From a virus, in IMG/VR virus record IMGVR_UViG_3300047457_001129, positions 1 through 24,038 of that record: a stretch of DNA of 24,038 nt. The stretch is one strand, 5' to 3'. Positions 8,026 to 15,265 of the stretch are shown here, one piece after another; the first letter of the stretch is position 1; each line of letters starts with the position of its first letter. Position numbers and translations under genes: made by a program. Under the pieces are notes generated by a model. The model made no database searches. It saw nothing but the letters and a program-made list of their open reading frames with translations, and was not told where the DNA came from.

Positions 8026-9606
8026 ATGGCAGACGTAAAAGTTCCAGCACTCTTGCACAAGATGTCAAAGGCTGCACAAAAGGCTTGGTATAAGAAAAAT
8101 AATATGGCGATGCCTGATGATGCTGGCGGCAGATCTGCTGCAGCAGCAAAACGTGTAAAAGTTGCACCAAGAAAAGAAATTGCTGTCGAACCAAATTCTG
8201 TTCGCGCCATCAATGCTGCAAAACAAAAGGCTTATATGGCAAAGGGCGGTCGTCAACCAATCGGTGCTGCTGGTTCTGGTGGGCATAGTTCTATGGCTGG
8301 ATCAAATATGTCAACGGCAAAGGGTATCGTTGCTGGAATCAAAGCAGGATATAACCCAAAAGTTTCACTAGATCCATATGAGTCAGAGAAAGCAAAGAAA
8401 GTTGGTCCACGATCACTCAAACTCAAAAAAGAATCAGTTGATAAAGAAATGATTGGCGAAGTTAGTCGTATGATGGATAAAGTCATAAAGAAACCTTCCT
8501 CTGTTGATATCGCATCAGATGTCACAAAATTTCTAGAAAGAGGTGGAAAGGTTACTGTATATAAGCCACAAAAAGCCAAATTTAGAGCAGGAACAGCATT
8601 GGCATCAAAACACGATACAACAGTTGCAAAAGCCGCAGGTGGCAAACACGTCATGAGAAATCAGATTGGTAAAAATCTTGGGTTGGCTCGTGCAGGATTA
8701 CTAAACAAAATGCTCACACCAAGTAAAAAAGAAAAATTTGCCACTGAGTCAGTTGAACTCGACGAAGTCACAAAGAAAGAAGCTGAAGCAGTTATCGGCG
8801 GTCCAGTCAAGGAGAAACCAAAAATGCCACCAGGAAAACAGCCAGCAGGATATCGCTACGTTCGTTCACTTGCTCGCAAGGCTATGAAGGGTGGCGTCTC
8901 TGCAATTCATAAATCAATGGAAAAGACCATGCAAAAAGAAGATGTCAATGAGGCAGTCAAAGATGTGGCAGACGTCGGCGAGTATGATTACGAAGGAGAT
9001 ATGGCAAAGTCTCAACTTCGTAGTATCATGGCAAACTCAAAGCGCATGCATGATATGCTCGAAGAAAACACAAACTTACCTGAGTGGGTGCAGAGCAAGA
9101 TTACTCTTGCTGAAGATTACATTTCAACTGCATCAAATTATATGCAAGGTGAAATGAACGAAGAAGTCGAGCAGATTGATGAGAAAATGAATTTGGCAAA
9201 AGCCAAGATGGGTGATGTTGTGAAAGACTTCTATAAATCAAAGGCACCTCAATTCAAAGGAAAAAGCATGGCAAAGCGTCGTGAGATGGCTGTTGCTGCT
9301 AAACTTGGCGCTGAGCGAGAAGCAGGAATGCGCGAAGAAGTCGAGCAGATTGATGAAGTTGGGTCTCCGCTAGGCAATGATTATACTTGGTCGCCACTTA
9401 CTGGAAGCAGACCAAAAAAAGCCCAAGGATTAACACCTTCTAAGAAAGTTAAAGAAAAAGTCGTAACTGAAGCCGAAGGCACTATTGCTGTAACTCCAAA
9501 AGAAAAGGCACTCGCTGCGCATCACGGCGATCCAAAGAAGATCACATACGGTGATGTCATCAAGGCAAGACTCAAATCAGCCGCTGCAAAGAAGATGGGT
9601 AAGTAA
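8026..9606 (+). CDS. Charged modular phage protein with repeated acidic (I/L)xE motifs (candidate internal head protein)
   Basis: 526 residues, Lys/Ala/Glu-rich, with no signal peptide or membrane segment. Three acidic motifs punctuate it: ESVELDE (241-247), EEVEQIDE (379-386) and EEVEQIDE (437-444). Each ends in (I/L)-x-E, the T4 prohead-protease consensus. Between them are compact modules: KLPPGK-like basic stretches; a module with ENTNLPEWVQSKITLAEDY (347-365), which recurs widely in aquatic phage proteins; and MGDVVKDFYKSKAPQFKGK (395-413), also a recurrent phage module. The two EEVEQIDE copies are encoded by an identical 23-base repeat at 9160-9182 and 9334-9356. The start ATG directly follows the cupin stop. 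Function is unknown; the reading as an internal head polyprotein is inference. Confidence 0.75.
   Translation: MADVKVPALLHKMSKAAQKAWYKKNNMAMPDDAGGRSAAAAKRVKVAPRKEIAVEPNSVRAINAAKQKAYMAKGGRQPIGAAGSGGHSSMAGSNMSTAKGIVAGIKAGYNPKVSLDPYESEKAKKVGPRSLKLKKESVDKEMIGEVSRMMDKVIKKPSSVDIASDVTKFLERGGKVTVYKPQKAKFRAGTALASKHDTTVAKAAGGKHVMRNQIGKNLGLARAGLLNKMLTPSKKEKFATESVELDEVTKKEAEAVIGGPVKEKPKMPPGKQPAGYRYVRSLARKAMKGGVSAIHKSMEKTMQKEDVNEAVKDVADVGEYDYEGDMAKSQLRSIMANSKRMHDMLEENTNLPEWVQSKITLAEDYISTASNYMQGEMNEEVEQIDEKMNLAKAKMGDVVKDFYKSKAPQFKGKSMAKRREMAVAAKLGAEREAGMREEVEQIDEVGSPLGNDYTWSPLTGSRPKKAQGLTPSKKVKEKVVTEAEGTIAVTPKEKALAAHHGDPKKITYGDVIKARLKSAAAKKMGK
9160..9356 (+). repeat. Two identical 23-base direct repeats encoding EEVEQIDE
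   Basis: Bases 9160-9182 and 9334-9356 are identical and encode the same acidic motif in the 526-residue protein. Diverged copies occur in the next gene (for example around 10469-10491). The exact identity suggests a duplicated linker or a recombination junction between modules. Confidence 0.85.
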
Positions 9607-9607
9607 T

Positions 9608-11059
9608 ATGAAACATGTAGTCGAACTCAAATACACCAATCCTTCTCACGAACATGTTTCTTTGCGACGTCGCGTTGAAACAGTCAATCGTGTTGTTGAG
9701 GCTCAAAGTGCTGACGAAGCCTTGAATCGTGCTGCAAATCAGCAGCGTTCACTTGGATTTCGTATTCAATCTGCAAACATTGTTGAGCAGAAAATTGAAG
9801 AATCAACAAGTGCATTGATTTCAGAAGAAACTGAACTTGAAGAAGGAAAGATTGCAAAAGCACTTGCCGTTGGTGCAATGGCGCTTGCTTCCATGGGCGC
9901 AAAGGCTCACACTGACACAACAAAGTCAGTGGCTCAACTTGCTCAAGAACGCCCAGCACTTGCACAGCGATTGCATGATATTGGTGCGTCAGGTCAAGTT
10001 CCAGCATCAGATAAGCGTGCTGCAGAACTACAGAGAAAGCAGGATCAAGAAATGCCAGCCTCTGAGCGTCGTGCGAAAGAGTTGAAGAAAGAAGAAGTCG
10101 AACTCGAAGAAGGAAAGTATGCCTCAACGATTGCTGCAATTGCTGCTCAAGCATATGAACCAAAAGTTGGTGACAAAGTTCGCACTCGTAAGGGTGGACA
10201 AATCCCAGGAAAAGTCGAGAAGATCGAAAACAACAAAGTATTCTTCCGTCATCCAGAAGGCAAACTCTACGCAACGCATTCTAGCAATTTGATGAGAGAA
10301 GAAGCCGAGCAAGTGGATGAAGGCTCAAAGCGCATGAGTGCAGCCGTCAAATTGCAACGCGCATTTGACAAAGAAAAAACTGCAAGCGATGCCAGCCGTA
10401 AGCGTGGTGAGGAAATGCTGGATCAGGCTCGTGCAGAGTATGCAAAGAAGCAAGCCGCTAAGACAAACGAAGAAGTTGAGCAGGTTGATGAAGCCAACAT
10501 GCGTTTTGATCCAGAGGCTGCTGCTCGTCCAAAGTCATCTGATGTCAAGAACTTTTTGAATCGAGATAAGAATGCTCGTGCTGGTGCTGCTTCTAAAAAG
10601 TATATTCGTCGCATGACAAAACTCGGTGGTCTTGGTCCAAATCAAACTAAAAAAGACACTGAAAAACATATGAAGGATTATTTCGAAGAAGTTGAAATCT
10701 CAGAAGCATCAAAAGAAGGCAAATCTGTAATGTACGGTATGCGCGCTTCAATGAAAGCAATGGATCTGCGCCACGGCGTTGATTCAGACAAGCGTGATTC
10801 TGGCTACAAGATGTCACCTGCTGTTCGTGCTGCTCAAGCCAAGTCTGATGCTCTTTCTAAGGTTGAAAAACCAGTGCAGGCAGGAACTCTTGCTGCTCTA
10901 AAACGAAGAGAGATGAAGAAAGAAGCAGTAGATCCAGGCTCTATGAAGGTGGTAAATAAGAAAGTAAAAGCTGCTGACAAAATGATCAAAGCAGCAAAAG
11001 GTAAAGTGAATAAAATTGATCTAAAACCAACTCTTGATCTAGACAGTTATAAGGATTGA
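9608..11059 (+). CDS. Charged modular phage protein with five acidic cleavage-like motifs (candidate internal head polyprotein)
   Basis: 483 residues from the ATG at 9608, two bases after the previous stop. A longer frame reaches back to 9551, but that part lies inside the upstream gene and is out of character. The N-terminus (MKHVVELKYTNPSHEHVSLR, 1-20) forms a small alpha/beta domain. Motifs EETELEE (73-79), EEVELEE (162-168), EEAEQVDE (231-238), EEVEQVDE (288-295) and EEVEISE (360-366) divide the chain into five or six segments. The segment at 81-100 is a hydrophobic Ala-rich stretch. Residues 183-230 (YEPKVGDKVRTRKGGQIPGK and on) look like a KOW/SH3-like small barrel. The remaining segments are basic and helical. 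No enzyme motif is seen. The pattern suits a set of small proteins joined by protease sites, but that is inference. Confidence 0.75.
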   Translation: MKHVVELKYTNPSHEHVSLRRRVETVNRVVEAQSADEALNRAANQQRSLGFRIQSANIVEQKIEESTSALISEETELEEGKIAKALAVGAMALASMGAKAHTDTTKSVAQLAQERPALAQRLHDIGASGQVPASDKRAAELQRKQDQEMPASERRAKELKKEEVELEEGKYASTIAAIAAQAYEPKVGDKVRTRKGGQIPGKVEKIENNKVFFRHPEGKLYATHSSNLMREEAEQVDEGSKRMSAAVKLQRAFDKEKTASDASRKRGEEMLDQARAEYAKKQAAKTNEEVEQVDEANMRFDPEAAARPKSSDVKNFLNRDKNARAGAASKKYIRRMTKLGGLGPNQTKKDTEKHMKDYFEEVEISEASKEGKSVMYGMRASMKAMDLRHGVDSDKRDSGYKMSPAVRAAQAKSDALSKVEKPVQAGTLAALKRREMKKEAVDPGSMKVVNKKVKAADKMIKAAKGKVNKIDLKPTLDLDSYKD

Positions 11060-11062
11060 TCA

Positions 11063-11521
11063 ATGCTGAAGTTCAAACAATTTATAAACGAAAGTGTTGA
11101 CGATATTATTGATACCGATAGTCGCAGACTCTCAGAAAATATGGAAGCATTCAATGATGAGCTCGATAATCTCACATTGAAGCCATATCAAAATGCTCCT
11201 GTGTTTTTAGCGCAGTTGCGTGGTGTTTGCGAGCGTTATGGAATTCAGATTCCTCAATCAGCAACACCTGAATTCATGAATCTTGGCGCTGAGTTAGTAT
11301 ACTCTCTTGGCACTAGTGGGTTTCATCTTTACATTGTGTACGATACGCATGAAGAAGATGGATTTGTTGATGGTTATGCGCAAGTCGTTTCAAGTGATGA
11401 ATTGCAAGATTTGATGGGCATGTCTGTTGAGGACTTGGCTGGTGAGAGAGAAGCAATGCTTATTCCACCAAATACCTATCGCAAGAGAGATGATGACGCA
11501 GGCAATAGCGACGAATACTAA
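11063..11521 (+). CDS. Conserved phage protein with a close match to the T4 capsid-targeting peptide
   Basis: 152 residues. The first ten, MLKFKQFINE, fit the T4 internal-protein signal (MKTYQEFIAE) in length, in aromatic residues at positions 4 and 7, and in the I-x-E end where T4 gp21 cuts. The rest is an acidic alpha/beta domain (VFLAQLRGVCERYGIQIP, then an HLYIVYD strand) and an acidic tail rich in Asp and Glu. I do not recognise an activity. AAGGA at 11051-11055 provides the RBS. It sits between the motif-rich head proteins and another small conserved protein, consistent with the head module. Cleavage after Glu10 is predicted, not shown. Confidence 0.75.
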   Translation: MLKFKQFINESVDDIIDTDSRRLSENMEAFNDELDNLTLKPYQNAPVFLAQLRGVCERYGIQIPQSATPEFMNLGAELVYSLGTSGFHLYIVYDTHEEDGFVDGYAQVVSSDELQDLMGMSVEDLAGEREAMLIPPNTYRKRDDDAGNSDEY

Positions 11522-11524
11522 TAT

Positions 11525-11914
11525 ATGTTTTTTGATGAATTGAATGAATCGAATATTTTATTATATGCAGCCAAGTGCTATGATAAGCCAAACTGCATTG
11601 ATAGTGAGTTCGATGAAGATTATAAAAAACTTCGTTATATAAAGCGATTACTGCATCGATATAGAATTACAGGAGAGTTGAAAGAAAGACTTATTCTCAA
11701 TCATCTTGTAGTTGCTCAAAATGTTTTTGGTGTTGAGGCTTGCACAAGAATGCTGTTTTTGTGCATTGATTCTAAAGACTATAGCGCATTGAAAACATTT
11801 TTGTTATATACTTCTGCAATGCCACCACTAGTGAAAGGAATTCGAGGTAGAGATATTATTTCTAGTGACATTGAACTAGACAATAGAATTGTAAGTGTTC
11901 TGAGAGATCTTTAG
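11525..11914 (+). CDS. Conserved T4-like phage protein of unknown function
   Basis: 129 residues, starting three bases after the upstream stop. The N-terminus MFFDELNES is a shortened form of the targeting-like signal seen in its neighbours (aromatic residues, then L-N-E). The core reads CYDKPNCIDSEFDEDYKKLRYIKRLL.. in two parts, then GELKERLILNHLVVAQNVFG (residues 51-70) and a helical C-terminus. I recognise this core as a small conserved family in T4-like phages that lies near the structural genes. Its function is not established as far as I know. No signal peptide or membrane segment is present. Base use matches its neighbours. Confidence 0.78.
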   Translation: MFFDELNESNILLYAAKCYDKPNCIDSEFDEDYKKLRYIKRLLHRYRITGELKERLILNHLVVAQNVFGVEACTRMLFLCIDSKDYSALKTFLLYTSAMPPLVKGIRGRDIISSDIELDNRIVSVLRDL

Positions 11915-11964
11915 TTCATAGCGGACATACTGATTATAATAGAAAATAAAGACAAAATCAAGTA

Positions 11965-12327
11965 ATGAAAAAGTTCAACGAATTCAACGAATCAATTGCA
12001 ATGAGTGTCGGTAGTGGCGCTGTAGCAGGAATGCCAACAGCAACTCCAGCAGAACAAACTCCAGTTGGTTTAGGTAAAAAGAAAAAGATGCTTCGTCGCA
12101 TCACACCACATGATATGTTTGGTGGAATTCCAGTATTCAAAGTTCGTTCTGAAGACTATCAAAAGGCAGTCTTGGGAAAGAAAAAGTTCAAACACTATAC
12201 ATCCTATGTCTCTGGTTCGTTAGGTGAGGATGTTCGTGATTTCGCCGCGCAAAATCCATCTTCTGGAATAATTGTTCAAGATGAGATCACTGGCGCAATG
12301 TTTTTTCTGAAGCACGGGAAGAAATGA
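11965..12327 (+). CDS. Small phage protein with targeting-like N-terminus
   Basis: 120 residues. MKKFNEFNES at the start again follows the aromatic-aromatic-Glu signal seen in the other head-region proteins. Next is a flexible Ala/Pro/Thr stretch (14-36), then a basic patch GKKKKMLRR (37-45), and a folded part with MFGGIPVFKVRSEDYQKAVLG (51-71). The C-terminal half carries DFAAQNPSSGIIVQDEITG (92-110) and probably forms an alpha/beta domain. I know similar unnamed proteins from aquatic myoviruses, but no function. A 50-base AT-rich gap precedes it with only a weak RBS. It may be the last of the head-packaged set before the lysis genes. Confidence 0.7.
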   Translation: MKKFNEFNESIAMSVGSGAVAGMPTATPAEQTPVGLGKKKKMLRRITPHDMFGGIPVFKVRSEDYQKAVLGKKKFKHYTSYVSGSLGEDVRDFAAQNPSSGIIVQDEITGAMFFLKHGKK

Positions 12328-12328
12328 A

Positions 12329-12568
12329 ATGAAAAAGATCGCTTTCTTACTTGCTTTGTCATTTACCCTACTTGGGTGTGAAGATACATATAGATATCCA
12401 TGTCAAGATCCAGCAAATAAAGAAAAAGAAGAATGCAATCGTCCAGCATGTGAAGACGAAGGCATGTGTTATGATACTCTAAATGGTTTGCCACCAAAAA
12501 AGGCTGCTGAACCACAAGTTGAGGAAACCGCTGCCCAAGAAGCAGTAATTGAAAATACAGGAGAATGA
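12329..12568 (+). CDS. Small phage lipoprotein (spanin-like candidate)
   Basis: 79 residues. A basic start (MKK), a hydrophobic core (IAFLLALSFTLLG) and Cys17 in LLGC form a clear signal-peptidase-II lipobox, so the mature protein should be membrane-anchored in a Gram-negative envelope. The mature part is short and Cys-rich (Cys25, 36, 41, 47), with YRYPCQDPANKEKEECNRPA (21-40) and EGMCYDTLNGLPP (44-56), then an acidic Ala/Glu tail. I recognise the YPCQDPAN segment from other phages. Its place just upstream of a membrane protein and an endolysin suggests a lysis or superinfection role, for example an outer-membrane spanin; this is inference. Its ATG lies one base after the upstream stop. Confidence 0.75.
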   Translation: MKKIAFLLALSFTLLGCEDTYRYPCQDPANKEKEECNRPACEDEGMCYDTLNGLPPKKAAEPQVEETAAQEAVIENTGE

Positions 12569-12981
12569 TTATGTTTAAAGGTCCACGTTATACAGAAAGT
12601 GAATTGATGGCACGACTCAAGTTTACAGTCGGTCTCTCTCTTGCTTTTACATTGACAGGAATTGTGTTTGTAGTTCTCTACTCACTTATCTTTGTCACTC
12701 AGCCAATGCAACAATCACCAAATGACGCGAAGTTCTTTGAGTTGATTACTCCGATCGCAACTTTCTTGACTGGTATCTTATCGGGTATCATGTTAGGTAA
12801 GAACGAAAAGCAAGAAATTCCAGAAGCACCAAAGGCACCAGAACCTCCATCATTGGGTGAATTGTCACCATCTGATTTAGTTCCAGAGCCAGTTGCTGAG
12901 GTCGCACCACTCGTTGTTGCTGCCGCTGCTGGTGCAGCAGTTGTTGCTGCCGCTGATGAAGATGAAGACCACATCGCTTGA
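12565..12981 (+). CDS. Membrane protein with two transmembrane segments (holin candidate)
   Basis: 138 residues. Two hydrophobic segments are clear: 21-45 (SLAFTLTGIVFVVLYSLIF) and 58-78 (ending FLTGILSGIML), with a short polar loop between. A Pro/Glu-rich linker (85-113) leads to an Ala/Val-only stretch (114-130) that might form a third membrane segment, and the tail is acidic (DEDEDHIA). The start overlaps the lipoprotein stop (ATGA), and the stop overlaps the RBS of the endolysin gene. Small size, membrane segments and direct linkage to an endolysin make a holin plausible. A structural membrane anchor cannot be excluded. ATG at 12571 is an alternative start. Confidence 0.72.
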   Translation: MIMFKGPRYTESELMARLKFTVGLSLAFTLTGIVFVVLYSLIFVTQPMQQSPNDAKFFELITPIATFLTGILSGIMLGKNEKQEIPEAPKAPEPPSLGELSPSDLVPEPVAEVAPLVVAAAAGAAVVAAADEDEDHIA

Positions 12982-12989
12982 GGTGATTT

Positions 12990-14162
12990 ATGAGTTTAGT
13001 GTCATTACAAAAGAAGATCGGCGTAACAGCTGATGGCGCATGGGGTTCAGGAACACTCAAAGCCGCTGCAGCATATTATAAACTGTCTCCAGCAAGAGCT
13101 GCACACTTTTTTGGGCAAACTGCTCACGAAACTGGTGGATTCAAAGCATTTACTGAAAATCTAAACTATGGAGCAAAGGGTCTCCGTGGAATTTTTGGGA
13201 AATACTTCAAGACTGACGCAGAAGCATTGAAATATGAGCGAAAGCCAGAAGCAATTGCCAATCGTGTTTATGCTGGAAGAATGGGCAACGGTCCAGAAAT
13301 GTCAGGTGATGGTTGGAAGTATCGCGGTCGTGGTGCATTACAATTGACGGGTCGCGATAACTATCTCGCTTTCTCAAAATATTGCAATCGCCCAGACGTA
13401 ATGACAAATCCAGATCTCGTTGCTACTGAGTTAGCATTCGAGTCTGCAATGTTTTTCTTCGAACGAAACAAACTATGGAGCATTTGTGATCAGGGAGTGA
13501 ACGATGCTACGATATTATCCGTTAGTAAAAAAGTTAATGGTGGTACTCACGGCTTGGAAGATCGCAAGACTAAGACGAAAACGTACTATGCACAGTTGAG
13601 TGCTCCAGGTGCTGCTGTTACTGCGGCACCAAAACCAACGGTTGCTCCACCACCTGCACCTGCTGCCTCTGCATCAAAGGTAACTCCTGAGATGCAGTTG
13701 TCAGAACATTTCAATCTAAAAGAATTTACAAAATCTGAAACTGCGATTCGTAAAAGAATTGATAATACACCTAACTCTGAACATGCACAAAATCTCAAAA
13801 ATGTCTGTGAAAAAATTCTTGAACCTGTGCGTAAACATTTTGGCAAGCCTGTTCGTATTAACTCTGGTTATCGCGGTCCTGCCCTTAATGCTGCCGTTGG
13901 TGGTTCTAGTAAGTCACAACATTGTAATGGCGAAGCGGTCGACTTTGAAATCGACGGACTTCCAAACCCAGATTTAGCAAAATGGGTTGCTGAGAATTGT
14001 GAGTTCGATCAGATTATTCTAGAATTTTACGATCCAAAAGAGGGTCCAAACTCAGGTTGGGTACATGCATCATATACATCAAAGGGTGCAAATCGTAAAC
14101 AAAAATTGACTGCAGTTACTGAAAAGGGTAAGACAGTTTACAAGCCAGGATTTGTAGTGTAA
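12990..14162 (+). CDS. Two-domain endolysin: GH19 chitinase/lysozyme-like + M15 peptidase
   Basis: 390 residues with two predicted peptidoglycan-cutting domains. Residues 1-205 are GH19-like: LQKKIGVTADGAWG may be a remnant peptidoglycan-binding repeat, FFGQTAHETGGF (40-51) carries the catalytic Glu47, and WKYRGRGALQLTGRDNY (109-125) is the family core. An Ala/Pro linker (206-230) follows. Residues 235-390 are an M15-type D-Ala-D-Ala peptidase: RINSGYRGPALNAAVGG (289-305), zinc ligands His311 (SQH), Asp318 (EAVDFE) and His359 (GWVHASY). No signal peptide is present, so export would depend on a holin. The RBS GAGGTGA (12980-12986) overlaps the upstream stop. Both active sites look intact. It could alternatively be a tail-associated lysin, but its neighbours favour host lysis. 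Confidence 0.92.
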   Translation: MSLVSLQKKIGVTADGAWGSGTLKAAAAYYKLSPARAAHFFGQTAHETGGFKAFTENLNYGAKGLRGIFGKYFKTDAEALKYERKPEAIANRVYAGRMGNGPEMSGDGWKYRGRGALQLTGRDNYLAFSKYCNRPDVMTNPDLVATELAFESAMFFFERNKLWSICDQGVNDATILSVSKKVNGGTHGLEDRKTKTKTYYAQLSAPGAAVTAAPKPTVAPPPAPAASASKVTPEMQLSEHFNLKEFTKSETAIRKRIDNTPNSEHAQNLKNVCEKILEPVRKHFGKPVRINSGYRGPALNAAVGGSSKSQHCNGEAVDFEIDGLPNPDLAKWVAENCEFDQIILEFYDPKEGPNSGWVHASYTSKGANRKQKLTAVTEKGKTVYKPGFVV

Positions 14163-14168
14163 GGAAGA

Positions 14169-15203
14169 ATGACAACATCACTAACAGATATTCTTGGCAG
14201 TGAGATGCCGCCAGGACCGCAAGGTCCTCAAGGTGCAGTCGGTCCACAAGGTCCGCAAGGTGTGCAAGGCTCTCAGGGTGTTGCTGGTCCACAAGGACCG
14301 CAAGGCGCTCAAGGTAATATCGGTCTCCAAGGACCATCAGGTCCATCTGGACCTCAGGGTCCAACATTCAATCTTACTGTTCAAGAAGTTTATTCTTCCA
14401 ATAACGTTGTTGGAAATACAGTAACTAATGTAAGCCGCATTCAGTTTGACTTAGAATCTGCACTCAATACAATTGATCAGACCTCTGGTACAGTTCGTGT
14501 AACTAGTTCTAATTTCAAATATTGGGAAGTCGACGATGTTCTAAAACTGACCGCAATAGGCTTTGACACGGTCAACTTCAAGTCTGGAAACAACGTTGTA
14601 ATCGAAGCAAATGCGCAAACGATTCCTCAGAGTATTCGTTTTAGCGTTCCAAATGTTGATCTGAAGGTTGCCAAATCAGGTGATACACTTACTGGCAATC
14701 TAAACACGACAAATCTTGTTGCTGTTACTGATAATACCTTCTCGATTGGCGATTCTACTCATCGATATAAGAAAATTCATATCGGAGAAAGCGGTCTTCA
14801 GGTCGGATCAGCCAATATCTATTTCGACGGACATTTACACAGCACGGTGCCGTTTGCATCGAATGTTTCGTATATTGGTCCATCTGTCACCCTAGCAAAT
14901 ACTGTAACGACGACTTCAGACTCTGAGGTTGTTATCGACTCATTCCCTGCCGCTGATTATATTACTGTAAAATATGTTATTCAAGCAAAAAGTGTTGAAG
15001 GAATACACTCCACGGAATTGTTTTGTATGCACGATGGTATAACTGTCCATACCACAGAATATGCTGTTTTGATTACAAACTATACACTCGGAGTGTTCTC
15101 TGTTGTTATTGAAAGCGGGATCTGCAAACTCAAATTCTTCCCTGACAATCCTAACAATAACCTCATCACAATTCGATACTTGAGACAAGCATTGTCGAGC
15201 TAG
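14169..15203 (+). CDS. Collagen-like fibre protein (short)
   Basis: 344 residues. After a short N-terminus comes an uninterrupted Gly-X-Y collagen-like stretch at residues 16-66 (mostly GPQ), expected to form a triple helix. Residues 67-160 are beta-rich with no known motif. [16 protein letters not shown] (near 175-190) is a tail-fibre GDT(L/M)TG motif, followed by a [19 protein letters not shown] repeat that often appears as LGSxxxxWKxLHV in fibres. The last 95 residues ([16 protein letters not shown] onward, with [11 protein letters not shown] and HTTEYAVL) match the C-terminal domain of the 851-residue fibre downstream. AAGGAAG (14161-14167) is a good RBS. It is a virion appendage protein; the exact structure it belongs to is unknown. 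Confidence 0.85.
   Translation: MTTSLTDILGSEMPPGPQGPQGAVGPQGPQGVQGSQGVAGPQGPQGAQGNIGLQGPSGPSGPQGPTFNLTVQEVYSSNNVVGNTVTNVSRIQFDLESALNTIDQTSGTVRVTSSNFKYWEVDDVLKLTAIGFDTVNFKSGNNVVIEANAQTIPQSIRFSVPNVDLKVAKSGDTLTGNLNTTNLVAVTDNTFSIGDSTHRYKKIHIGESGLQVGSANIYFDGHLHSTVPFASNVSYIGPSVTLANTVTTTSDSEVVIDSFPAADYITVKYVIQAKSVEGIHSTELFCMHDGITVHTTEYAVLITNYTLGVFSVVIESGICKLKFFPDNPNNNLITIRYLRQALSS
14211..14366 (+). repeat. Collagen-like Gly-X-Y repeat
   Basis: This encodes about 17 consecutive Gly-X-Y triplets, dominated by GPQ, in the short fibre. It is a 9-base and multiples-of-9 repeat at DNA level with many synonymous changes. Confidence 0.9.
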
Positions 15204-15217
15204 AAGGGCAAATTTTA

Positions 15218-15224
15218 CTAAATA
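15218..15224 (+). promoter_or_regulatory. Candidate T4-like late promoter (CTAAATA)
   Basis: The same CTAAATA box as at 3844 sits in the 62-base gap between two fibre genes, 42 bases before the ATG at 15266. A hairpin and a strong RBS (AGGAGA, 15254-15259) follow. Assignment is by motif and position. Confidence 0.6.
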
Positions 15225-15227
15225 TAA

Positions 15228-15252
15228 AGACTGATTTATTCATAGTCAGTCT
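15228..15252 (+). promoter_or_regulatory. 5'-leader hairpin
   Basis: AGACTGA (15228-15234) and TCAGTCT (15246-15252) are perfect complements and can form a 7-bp stem with an 11-base loop, just downstream of the CTAAATA box and ending one base before AGGAGA. There is no U-run after it, so a leader-stability or translation-control hairpin is more likely than a terminator. Confidence 0.5.
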
Positions 15253-15265
15253 CAGGAGATTATAA

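Noticed and set aside
9551-9607. Longer N-terminus for the 483-residue head protein
   Set aside because: It lies within the preceding gene; ATG at 9608 follows that stop by one base and gives a sensible N-terminus.
11935-11940. TATAAT as a sigma70-type -10 box
   Set aside because: No acceptable -35 element at 16-18 bases; the gap is simply AT-rich.
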